Shown one piece after another: positions 35,812-43,541 of a stretch of 45,630 nucleotides of DNA (positions are counted from its first letter, which is position 1; each line of letters opens with the position of its first letter). The position numbers were made by a program, and so were the translations under genes. Origin of the DNA: Nitratireductor luteus. Lineage in GTDB: Bacteria > Pseudomonadota > Alphaproteobacteria > Rhizobiales > Rhizobiaceae. The stretch spans positions 1-45,630 of the forward strand of contig NZ_JAOANW010000021.1 of NCBI RefSeq assembly GCF_026162365.1. The letters are read 5' to 3'. The notes below the pieces were generated by a model. That model did not search any database. It saw only the letters and a list, made by a program, of their open reading frames with translations, and was not told where the DNA came from.

Positions 35812-37257
35812 TTACTGCACCGATCCGAAAAGCCGGGATGCGCAAGCACGGAGCCAGCGTCGCACGCGCCGCAGCGGCTGGTAGGGCGCGGGTGGGTCAA
35901 ACATCTCCGTGCCGAGCAATGGAGTCGTCTTGCCGCTCTTCACGTTTACAAGAAGACAGCTCAATTTGCGTGCGCGAGTGTTGAGCTTATCTGCAGCAGC
36001 AAGCATGGAGCCGCTCCTGGAGATTTCGCGTGCGACGGTATCTGCGTCGCTTTGCATATGTTCCGCGAGAAGCCGGTTCCTCAGGCCCACGATTGCGGCT
36101 CTCTGTTGATCGTTTCCAGCCTCGAAGGCGATGTCGCACTCCGTATCGAGCCCTTCTGAGCGATTGTTGAGGTTCGAGGAACCGATACGCAAGAACGTGT
36201 CGTCGACGATGATGACCTTGGAGTGAACGAGGATTTCCGTCCTGCTTCCATCGGCACTTTCCGTCGTGGGGTACATCACGCGCAGGCGATTGTGGACATC
36301 TGCCCGCCGCAGCCGACGTATCAACCGGTTACGATTGTGAGCCATCACAAACTGTTCGAAGATGCCGTGCGAACGTTTGGTCAGGATGATCAGAATTTCG
36401 GGTCCATCCGGCTTCCGCAGGCACCGGGACAATTGTTCAGCCACCTTGAATGAAGCTAGATATTGCGTCTCGATGTAGAGATGCCGTCGGGCCGCCGCCA
36501 GCGCGTCAAGCGCGAGTGACGCAGCCTCATGACGGCCGGGCCAGCGGAAACCTGCAGGACGCGTCCGGGCTATCGCCACGTCGCAATCGAATAGGTCGGG
36601 CTTGAGCCGCTGCGGCCACGGCAGCGGCTTTTCCATCTTGCCCGCGGCAACGGACTTGCCGGTCGCGGCACGCCATCGCGTGGCTGCAATCTCGGATATC
36701 GCACCCGCTGCCGCGCCAGACACCATGGCCTGGACGTCGTGCACGGGCGCATAATTTTCTCCCGATGGCTTTTCCCTTCGATGCCAGTTCGGACGATGGC
36801 TCGAACTGTCCCAGCGCCCGGCGGTCAGGTCTATCCCCCCGACGAATGCTACCGCATCGTCAACGCAAACGATCTTCTGGTGGTGGGAGGCCCGCAGCGG
36901 GTGTCTGCTGTCGAAATTCAGGAAAATTCGCGGATGGTCCGCCCATTCGTGGTCTCGGAAGACCTTCAACGTCTTCCCGGAATAGAGAGGACCCAAAGCC
37001 CAGATCAGTATGCGAATATCGAGTGTGCTGCATTCCTCGACAAGGTTGCGCAGGAACGAGCCGAGGGTCGGGCAGTCGGAACCGGGAGCAAGCTTGATCC
37101 ACGGGTTGAAATCCCAGCCGATGATCCAGATACGCTCCCGCGCCATTGGAAGCGTCCGGGCCAGCGCGCCATAGTAGGCTTCTCCGTCGACAAGGAACGC
37201 GGAGAATCTGCTTTTTTCAACTCTCCAGCAGTTCTCGCCCGGGCGGGCAATTCGCAT
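35812..37257 (-). CDS. phospholipase D-type (cardiolipin synthase-like)
   Basis: A 481-residue protein with two HKD motifs: His126-Lys128-Asp133 in HHQKIVCVDD and His345-Lys347-Asp352 in VHSKVIIVDD, each followed by the GG/GS-N signature (FVGGIDL, RIGSSNLNN). It resembles E. coli ClsB (YbhO) and related phosphatidyltransferases, which make cardiolipin or phosphatidylglycerol derivatives. The ATG at 37257 fits the family start; an upstream GTG at 37299 overlaps a short membrane ORF stop (GTGA) and is an alternative start. Neighbours on either side correspond to E. coli ybhP and ybhN, supporting a lipid-envelope role. Confidence 0.88.
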   Translation of the reverse strand: MRIARPGENCWRVEKSRFSAFLVDGEAYYGALARTLPMARERIWIIGWDFNPWIKLAPGSDCPTLGSFLRNLVEECSTLDIRILIWALGPLYSGKTLKVFRDHEWADHPRIFLNFDSRHPLRASHHQKIVCVDDAVAFVGGIDLTAGRWDSSSHRPNWHRREKPSGENYAPVHDVQAMVSGAAAGAISEIAATRWRAATGKSVAAGKMEKPLPWPQRLKPDLFDCDVAIARTRPAGFRWPGRHEAASLALDALAAARRHLYIETQYLASFKVAEQLSRCLRKPDGPEILIILTKRSHGIFEQFVMAHNRNRLIRRLRRADVHNRLRVMYPTTESADGSRTEILVHSKVIIVDDTFLRIGSSNLNNRSEGLDTECDIAFEAGNDQQRAAIVGLRNRLLAEHMQSDADTVAREISRSGSMLAAADKLNTRARKLSCLLVNVKSGKTTPLLGTEMFDPPAPYQPLRRVRRWLRACASRLFGSVQ

Positions 37258-37295
37258 TCGACGTGTGCCGATGGAACTCTGCTCCTCCACATTCG

Positions 37296-37421
37296 TCACA
37301 GCAAGGCATACGCGATCAGCAGCATTATCACCACGGCGGCAAGCAGTGCCCAGATCTGCCATCGCTTCATCCTGCGAAACGTGAAGGACTCGCGAGCGAA
37401 CTTATCGTCTTCCTGCCTCAT
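37296..37421 (-). CDS. 41-residue single-helix membrane peptide
   Basis: Reads MRQEDDKFARES, a short basic stretch, then a hydrophobic helix (WALLAAVVIMLLIAYALL) at the very C-terminus. Its stop (TGA) overlaps a GTG in the PLD frame by GTGA, the layout of translational coupling. The N-terminal half is charged and the topology is a C-tail anchor. No family recognised. Confidence 0.5.
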   Translation of the reverse strand: MRQEDDKFARESFTFRRMKRWQIWALLAAVVIMLLIAYALL

Positions 37422-37546
37422 CAGAGAACCTATGTGCTTCAGTCTGGGTTATAGACCTGAAAGATAAACGAGCGGGCACAGGAAAAGTTTCAAGTGCGCC
37501 GTTCGTGTCGATGCCGGAACGAGGGCTGCCTGCTAGAACCGGTTGG

Positions 37547-37708
37547 CTATCGGCCTTCACGGTAGAGCTTGCGTGTCCGCTCATCCCGCTTGGCTTTCTC
37601 CTCCCGGGACAATCGGCGGCGTCTCAGGAGCGCGTATATGATGGCCAAGGCGAGCACGAGCGGTCCGCCCGCAACTGCAAAGAACCATAAATATTCAGAT
37701 GCCGTCAT
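37547..37708 (-). CDS. 53-residue membrane peptide
   Basis: Reads MTASEYLWFFAVAGGPLVLA, completes a single transmembrane helix (to about residue 28), then a basic, charged tail (RRRRLSREEKAKRDERTRKLY). GAGGAG lies 8 bases before the ATG, a strong start. This pattern is common in short rhizobial proteins of unknown role. Same strand as the PLD gene. Confidence 0.6.
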   Translation of the reverse strand: MTASEYLWFFAVAGGPLVLALAIIYALLRRRRLSREEKAKRDERTRKLYREGR

Positions 37709-37711
37709 CGC

Positions 37712-37876
37712 TTAGCTCCTCGAGTTGTGTTTGGAGCGCACTTTGACAGATCGTTTTGCAGGCGCTTTTTTCGATCCTGTCGATCTCGTTTCCGGCCGGC
37801 CAGCCAGACGGTTGCGCCTGCGACGTATCCATTGCGGGAACAATTCTGCAAGAAGACTTGATACAAACCTGCGCAT
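37712..37876 (-). CDS. 54-residue basic peptide
   Basis: Reads MRRFVSSLLAELFPQWIRR, then a Lys/Arg/Ser-rich tail. A CAGGTGAG site precedes the ATG and its stop lies 3 bases before the next short ORF. Amphipathic helix followed by a disordered basic tail; could be membrane-surface bound. Coding status is uncertain since only layout supports it. The region 37877-38137 holds nothing else recognised. Confidence 0.35.
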   Translation of the reverse strand: MRRFVSSLLAELFPQWIRRRRNRLAGRPETRSTGSKKAPAKRSVKVRSKHNSRS

Positions 37877-38137
37877 TGGCTCACCTGACGTTCAGAGAGT
37901 CTAACGGTTTTCTCCGCTAAAATGTTTCCGAAAACGATCGCCTACGGTTTGGAAACTGTGGCCCACACCTCCGTGGCAGCAGGAGTTGCGAAGGCGATAA
38001 CCGCGCCTGGCCCTACAATGGCGAGCAGGCGGGCGGTCGTATTATATGTCCGCTCGGAAGCGGGCCCGATTCCATACTCCGCTTCCGAAATGTGAGGAAA
38101 CGCACGACGACAGGCATTGCGCCCGCTGTCGACGCAA

Positions 38138-38947
38138 TCACCACCCGAGCTTGTGGATTCTGGCGGCCCCGGCGCTTTCCTTTTTACGGTCATCGCGCAA
38201 TTCCAGGGTTGCCACGACGGGCAGATGGTCTGAAGCCATTCTTGGCGAGCTGCCGGTAAGCACCTCGGTACCGCGTGAAACGAGCCCGTTGCGGACGAAG
38301 ACGTGGTCGATCCTGAACAGCGGCCACCGCGCCGGGAACGTGGCGCGCCGCCTGCCTTGCCCGACGGGCTGGGCGTCCCGAAACGATCGCGTTACGAGGC
38401 GATAGAGAGGGGAGCGCGGTCCGGCATTGAAATCGCCGAGGAAGATCGTCGGCAGATCCCTGATTTCGGGCTGCTCCAGCCAGTCAGGCCCTAGCAGCGT
38501 TTCGATCTGTCTCATCCGCTCGCGACGTCTGAGACCCAAATGCGTGTTTGCGACGAGCAGGTCCTTGCGGCCCATCCTCACCTTCGCCAGCAGCGCCCCG
38601 CGGGGCTCGCCGACCGACGGGAGAGGCCCCGCTTTCAGCACCTCCAGCGGCAGCCTCGTCAAAATCGCGTCGCCGTATTTCTCCTCGCCCAGATGCAGGG
38701 CCGGGTGAAAATAGGATTGGACCTCGAGCGCATGTGCGATCATCCGCGCCTGATCGTCGCCTCCCGACCGCTGTCGACCTACGTCCACTTCCTGCAAGGC
38801 GATGATGTCGGCGTCGGCTTTGGCAATGACCGAGGCGATGCGTGCCGGATCCACGCGCCGGTCGACTCCGCGGCAACTATGCACATTGTATGTCAGCACC
38901 CGGACAGTGGCTACAGCGTCGGTTTGGCGGGGTGTATCGGCGGGCAT
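38138..38947 (-). CDS. endonuclease/exonuclease/phosphatase family protein (YbhP-like)
   Basis: A 269-residue EEP-fold metallo-phosphodiesterase: VLTYNVHSCRG at the N-terminus, IIALQEVD with the metal Glu, VANTHLG, FLGDFNAGP and SDHLPVVA with the catalytic Asp-His. ATG 38947 after GGAG fits better than one 13 codons upstream. Family members cleave phosphodiesters in lipids or nucleic acids; next to a PLD gene and a UPF0104 gene, as E. coli ybhP is, a phospholipid substrate is likely. Confidence 0.9.
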   Translation of the reverse strand: MPADTPRQTDAVATVRVLTYNVHSCRGVDRRVDPARIASVIAKADADIIALQEVDVGRQRSGGDDQARMIAHALEVQSYFHPALHLGEEKYGDAILTRLPLEVLKAGPLPSVGEPRGALLAKVRMGRKDLLVANTHLGLRRRERMRQIETLLGPDWLEQPEIRDLPTIFLGDFNAGPRSPLYRLVTRSFRDAQPVGQGRRRATFPARWPLFRIDHVFVRNGLVSRGTEVLTGSSPRMASDHLPVVATLELRDDRKKESAGAARIHKLGW

Positions 38948-39009
38948 GCTCCAGGAACCACCGAAAGCCTTCGAACGTTCCGCCATTATTGCCCCTCGCG
39001 GATCATACG

Positions 39010-39951
39010 ATGTCCTATCGCAAAGCCCTCCTCAGTCTGGTCGTTTTGATCATCGCCTGTGTCGCGCTCTATTTTCTTTACCGGGCGATCGACCGGTACG
39101 GCTTCGATCGGGTGATCGAGGCGCTCACGTCGCTGCCCACGGCAAGCCTTGCCGCTGCGACGGGCTTCGCCGTGGCCTCCTATTTGTGTCTTGCCGGTTT
39201 CGACTATCTCGGCGTGCGGTATGTCGGCAAGCCTCTGCCCTACCGCAAGACGGCGCTTGCCTCCTTCGTCGCGCTCTCCATCGGCCACAATGTCGGTGTC
39301 TCCGGTCTTAGCAGCGGAGCGATCCGCTATCATTACTACTCCCGCTGGGGCCTTTCCGTTGCCGATGTTGCAAGGATGATCGTTTTTTCCGGGGTTACCG
39401 TTGCTATCGGGCTTTCGGAGATCATCGGGCTCGGAATCTTGTTCTATCCATCCGATACCGAAAGTTTCATTGCCATGCAGCGCTCCACCGCGGTGCTGCT
39501 CGCCTGTGTCTGCGTGGCCTGGCCTTGGGCCTATGTCGGCACAGCCGCTTTCGTGCGCGGGAAAATCTGCATATGGCGCTGGCACCTGTTCTTCCCGCGG
39601 CCCGTGCTGGCTCTTTGGCAGATCGCCTTGGGGACCGTCAACTTCGCCCTCGTCGCCGCCTGTCTGCATCAGCTCGTCAACGGGCTCGCGGAGACACCTT
39701 ACGCCCAAGTCGTCGCGGTCTATGCGCTTGGCCAGAGCGCCGGATTACTTAGCCACGTTCCGGGAGGTTTGGGCGTTCTCGAAGCGACGGTCCTGTACCT
39801 GCTGCCGGGGGCAACTTCACTGGCCGCCCTGATCGCGTTTCGGGTCGTTTATTTCTTCATACCACTGTTGGCCGGCATTGCCCTGTTTCTCACGACCGGA
39901 GCTTACGAGGGAGTGAAGCTGCATCGGCAAACGAAAAGCCGGACGCCGTAG
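39010..39951 (+). CDS. UPF0104/LPG-synthase-type membrane protein (YbhN-like)
   Basis: A 313-residue integral membrane protein with about eight helices of the lysylphosphatidylglycerol-synthase TM family. Signature pieces are FVALSIGHNVGVSGLSSGAIRYHYYSRWG and LLSHVPGGLGVLEATVL. It lacks the C-terminal aminoacyl-transferase domain of MprF, so a lipid-translocation role is more likely. Divergent from the EEP gene over 62 bases, which probably share a promoter region. Confidence 0.9.
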   Translation: MSYRKALLSLVVLIIACVALYFLYRAIDRYGFDRVIEALTSLPTASLAAATGFAVASYLCLAGFDYLGVRYVGKPLPYRKTALASFVALSIGHNVGVSGLSSGAIRYHYYSRWGLSVADVARMIVFSGVTVAIGLSEIIGLGILFYPSDTESFIAMQRSTAVLLACVCVAWPWAYVGTAAFVRGKICIWRWHLFFPRPVLALWQIALGTVNFALVAACLHQLVNGLAETPYAQVVAVYALGQSAGLLSHVPGGLGVLEATVLYLLPGATSLAALIAFRVVYFFIPLLAGIALFLTTGAYEGVKLHRQTKSRTP

Positions 39952-40387
39952 GCTCTGCCCGTGATTGAGGCACCGCCTTGCGTATCAGGCCCAATACAGG
40001 ATCGGCATGGCAGTCGCCGCCATCAGCAGCGCCACGGCTTAGGAAGACGCCCAATGCCACCACGATGGCCACCGGCACCAGCCAAACCACGGCGTCGACC
40101 GGCACGGAATAGGACCAGTCGGGCCTGTAGCGCCCTCTCCCCCCGGACGCGCGGTAGCGCCAGGCAAAAATGAAGGCCATGACGAACACCGGGACTATAA
40201 CGATCAACATCACCAAGGCGGCGGTGAAAAGGAGATCGCGTTCGGCCAGCGCCACGGGCCCTTTCGGGTCCAGGATGGGTGCGCGGCTGAGGCTGCAGCC
40301 GCCGACCAGCAAAAATACGAAGCATAACAGGGCATGCCGCCCTGCCCGGGCCACCACGCCAAGCACGCCCCCCTTACCGCTTGCCAC
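39890..40387 (-). pseudogene. cyoA: truncated cytochrome o oxidase subunit II
   Basis: The first 115 residues match the start of CyoA: lipobox VGGC, SRAPILDPKGPVALAERDLL, helix 1 and helix 2 (VDAVVWLVPVAIVVALGVF). After about 40040 similarity ends and the frame runs on in unrelated sequence into the 3' end of the neighbouring gene. The cupredoxin-like domain and ubiquinol site are absent, and cyoB, cyoC and cyoD are not adjacent. A deletion junction between ybhN and hdeD is the likely cause. Confidence 0.8.
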
Positions 40388-40417
40388 CGTGCATCCCCCG
40401 TTTAGATCGTCATTCCT

Positions 40418-40996
40418 TCAGGCCTGGCGGCCTGCCGCGCGCGCCAGGAAGAAGAAGGCGAAACCCGAAGAGATCATGTTGATGCCGGTCAGGAGCCCTA
40501 TCGCCCAGCCGGCGGAACTCGGCAACTCCGCGAAGATGAGGGCTCCGACGACGAGGGCTACGATGCCCGAGAGCAGCATCCACACCCAGCCCTCGTGATC
40601 GCGAATGCGAAACGCCATGACCGTCTCTATGCCGCCCTGAACGAGAAAGGCCGCCGAGAGAAGGATTGTGAGCGTGACGATGCCGGAAACCGGCGCAAGG
40701 GCCAGCCATCCGCCGGCCAGCACATAGACGACGCCGATCAGCAGGCTGAGCAGGAATCCGCCCCATTTCTTCACCGAGAAGGTGTGGACGATCTGCGCGA
40801 TTCCGCCGATGAATATAAGCCAGCCGATGAAGACCGTGACCGCTATTCCGGTGACGAAGGGGAAAAGGATGGCGAGCGCGCCAAGCACGATAAGCAGAAC
40901 GCCGAGCATCGTGAACCATTTCCGGTTCTCCACCAGCGCAGCCCGCATCTGTTCGGGAAGCCTATCGGAAGGCGTTGGCGTTGTGTCGATTGTCAT
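40418..40996 (-). CDS. HdeD/DUF308 family membrane protein
   Basis: A 192-residue protein with six hydrophobic helices in three repeats (WFTMLGVLLIVLGALAILFPF; SLLIGVVYVLAGGWLAL; WMLLSGIVALVVGALIFAE), the DUF308 pattern of HdeD. E. coli HdeD contributes to acid resistance. ATG 40996; short cytoplasmic N-terminus. Confidence 0.88.
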   Translation of the reverse strand: MTIDTTPTPSDRLPEQMRAALVENRKWFTMLGVLLIVLGALAILFPFVTGIAVTVFIGWLIFIGGIAQIVHTFSVKKWGGFLLSLLIGVVYVLAGGWLALAPVSGIVTLTILLSAAFLVQGGIETVMAFRIRDHEGWVWMLLSGIVALVVGALIFAELPSSAGWAIGLLTGINMISSGFAFFFLARAAGRQA

Positions 40997-41020
40997 GGAG
41001 ACCCCCTCGTGAGTTACAGG

Positions 41021-42244
41021 TTAGGTATTGGCACCGGCAGCCAGTTTCGGCAATTTGGCGCAATTGTCCGGCGCCCGCGTTCCCGCGAAGCGTTCCGCAA
41101 GCCAGACGGCGGCTTGATCAGCGCTTTTCGCCCCAATCAGGTCATGTGTCACGCCCTCCTGCCAGTCTAGGTAAACGGCAAGGCCCTTGCGGCAGACAGC
41201 CTGAGCATAATCGACGGTGAGTTGTGGATCGACAATCGTGTCGGCCGAGCCCTGGGCCAGGAAAAGCGGGACACCGCCCGTGTCAGGAGCGGGCGTGTTT
41301 TCGGCTATCAGTGATTTCCACGGCTCGGTCGTCGTCAGGTCGGCTTTCAGGAAACCGTGCTGCAGCACGCGTTCGCGCAGCCCTACCACAATGCCTTGGA
41401 GCCGGCTTTCTATACATCCGGCCGCAACCCTGTCGACCGCATGCTTGGCCGAAGGAATCAAAACCGCGTCCAGCGGTGCGCCGTAAAACCGATTCCACGA
41501 CCACAGCGAGAAGGAGGTTAGAACCTTGCCCGCCTTGAGCGCCATATCGTCATGCAGCAGCGTGGCGAGACTGGTCGCCGGTGCCGCCGCGGCTACGCCC
41601 ACCAGCCGCAGGTCGGGTGCATAGGCCTTTGCCAGTTGCCCGGTGAAGAGCGCAGCATGCCCGCCTTGCGAATGGCCCCACACGGCGAACGCCCTTCCCG
41701 CATTCGCCTCGGGGAGGTTCGCCGCCGCGCGAACCGAATCCAGAACCGAGCGCCCTTCGCTGGCGCCGACCAGATAGGGGTGCGGACCGGGCGTTCCAAG
41801 TCCCGGATAGTCGGTTGCCGCGACCACAAAGCCATGGTCGAGAAAAGCCTTGAGCCCGGCAATCCTCTCAACGGGGTTCCGGAACAACGAGGGAGCGCAT
41901 TGAGTGGCGACCCCGGTGGTGGGATGCGCCCAGGCAACGACCGGTCTCGGATCCTTTCCGGTGCTGTCGTTCGGGGCGTAGACCGTGCCGGAAACGGCTA
42001 TCGGCGTGCCGTCGGGTGCTGCGGAACGATAGAGGATGCGCCATGCCTGCGCGCCTTCCGGGGCTCCGGCCAGCGGTTCGACACGCAGTATCTTGCCAGA
42101 GGCATCCGCGAGCGATCGGTCCCATTGATAGAAGGCGCCTGGGGCGATCGGCTGTATCGCGCATGAGGTGAGCGCTGCCAGGAAAACCGCTGCGGTCGCA
42201 ATCTTGAACGACCGAAGTCCGAAAGCCCACCTTTTCGCCGCCAT
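41021..42244 (-). CDS. secretory lipase-type lipoprotein
   Basis: A 407-residue exported hydrolase. N-terminal lipobox LTSC near residue 28 suggests a membrane-anchored lipoprotein. Nucleophile elbow GHSQGG; the downstream acid and base are likely in QGSADTIVDPQ and GVTHDLI. It looks like the secretory lipase (LIP) family, which hydrolyses acyl esters outside the cytoplasm. ATG 42244. HdeD follows 24 bases downstream and may be co-transcribed. Confidence 0.88.
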   Translation of the reverse strand: MAAKRWAFGLRSFKIATAAVFLAALTSCAIQPIAPGAFYQWDRSLADASGKILRVEPLAGAPEGAQAWRILYRSAAPDGTPIAVSGTVYAPNDSTGKDPRPVVAWAHPTTGVATQCAPSLFRNPVERIAGLKAFLDHGFVVAATDYPGLGTPGPHPYLVGASEGRSVLDSVRAAANLPEANAGRAFAVWGHSQGGHAALFTGQLAKAYAPDLRLVGVAAAAPATSLATLLHDDMALKAGKVLTSFSLWSWNRFYGAPLDAVLIPSAKHAVDRVAAGCIESRLQGIVVGLRERVLQHGFLKADLTTTEPWKSLIAENTPAPDTGGVPLFLAQGSADTIVDPQLTVDYAQAVCRKGLAVYLDWQEGVTHDLIGAKSADQAAVWLAERFAGTRAPDNCAKLPKLAAGANT

Positions 42245-42595
42245 TCATCCTCTCCTGTGGTGGCAATCGGAAAATTTCCACGCGGGAACATCTCATCGTG
42301 ACGATGCCCCTCTATTCCTGAACAGCTTACACGATTCGCAAACACCGCTTTGCTATTGTCCGCCCTTTCCGCTATCGAAGCGACATCCGCGGCCGAAACG
42401 TCCTTTGCCCGCCTTCCCCAGCACGCCCGCATCCACGTCGCCAGGTCAGCCGCTGTCCGGTCGCGCGCTTTGCAAGCCCTACCCCCGTACATCGCCGAAA
42501 CGGTCGCGAATAATTCGCGGCGGCTATATCTCCCGTCTTCTGGAGCGCCGCCGCGCATGAGGGTCGTCGCCGAAACGTCTCGATCTCCCGCATCT
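42245..42595. other. intergenic, nothing recognised
   Basis: About 350 bases between the lipase and methyltransferase genes, both on the minus strand. It must hold the lipase promoter. Open frames on either strand are unsupported by start sites or recognisable product. A tandem repeat closes it at the right end. Confidence 0.35.
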
Positions 42596-42635
42596 ACTTC
42601 AGTGCGGTCGCTGTTACTTCAGTGCGGTCGCTGTC
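42596..42635. repeat. 20-bp tandem duplication at methyltransferase stop
   Basis: Units 42596-42615 and 42616-42635 (each ACTTCAGTGCGGTCGCTGT plus one base) differ only at the last position. The duplication repeats the final codons and the stop of the methyltransferase, so the protein is unchanged and a second in-line stop lies just beyond. Confidence 0.85.
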
Positions 42636-43426
42636 GTCATGCCCACCTGAAGAGACAGGAAGTCATCCTCCACGAACTCCTTCCATCGCTCGCAGACCTC
42701 GCGCTGCAGTGCGGCGCGCGTGGCCTCGTCGGCCTGAGTCGCCGGCTCGGCGAGCGGCGTGCTGTGGATGTATTGCCACAGGAAGTCGGCTGGCGCCGGG
42801 AGACGAAGGTTTTTGGGCTTTGCCTCGACATCGGCATTGCCGAAGCCGGCGCTGCGCATGAGTTCCTTGATCTCGTCGATATCGTGCATCGAGAACACGA
42901 GATCGCCAAACGCTGCGGCTTCCTGGCTGAGGTGGCGGGCCAGTGCATCGGTCATGATCGCGAACAGGGGCGGCTTGGGTCCTGGCACGCTGATGACGGC
43001 CCGTCCACCCCGCTCCAGAACGCGCCGCATCTCGCGCAGAGCCGTGAGTTTGCCGGAGACGAACTGAAGGCCCATCTGGCAAAGCACCACATCGAATGCG
43101 TTGTCCGGGAACGGCAGCGACTCGGCGTTCGCTTCCCGCCAATCGATCGACAAGTGCGGCGGAGTTGCCGACCGGGCGACCGCCAGCATTCCCGGATTTA
43201 TGTCGAGGCCGGTCACGGAGCCGGTGGCACCGACGCGCTCCGCCGCCAGCCGTGTTACCACTCCCGTGCCGCACGCGATGTCGAGCACGCGCTCACCCGG
43301 TTGAAGATCGGCGATGGCGATGAGATCGTCGGCCACAGGGGCGCCGATGGCCGGCACAAAGAAGCGCTGATAGTTCTCGGCAGCGGTGCCCTTATAGCTC
43401 TTACCATAGACATGATGCTGGTTCAC
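42614..43426 (-). CDS. class I SAM methyltransferase
   Basis: A 270-residue UbiE/Methyltransf_11-type enzyme. SAM site VLDIACGTGVVTRLA near residues 45-59, acidic loop GLDIN, and FDVVLCQMGLQF. The GTG at 43426 follows AGGGAGGAAACA; the frame upstream of it has no comparable site. The acceptor is unknown. A TPR-LuxR regulator gene ends 115 bases upstream on the same strand and may control it. Confidence 0.9.
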   Translation of the reverse strand: MNQHHVYGKSYKGTAAENYQRFFVPAIGAPVADDLIAIADLQPGERVLDIACGTGVVTRLAAERVGATGSVTGLDINPGMLAVARSATPPHLSIDWREANAESLPFPDNAFDVVLCQMGLQFVSGKLTALREMRRVLERGGRAVISVPGPKPPLFAIMTDALARHLSQEAAAFGDLVFSMHDIDEIKELMRSAGFGNADVEAKPKNLRLPAPADFLWQYIHSTPLAEPATQADEATRAALQREVCERWKEFVEDDFLSLQVGMTTATALK

Positions 43427-43541
43427 TGTTTCCTCCCTTTGTTGGAACAGCCGATATCCTACGAGGGAGGGAATGCACCGCGCATCGCTTGAATTCACCA
43501 CGCCGTGTCTGTGGTCATATGGTCAGAATTGACCACCCGGA

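Noticed and set aside
42350-43492. A 380-codon plus-strand frame across the methyltransferase
   Set aside because: Antisense to a clear methyltransferase; no recognisable domain and no start signal.
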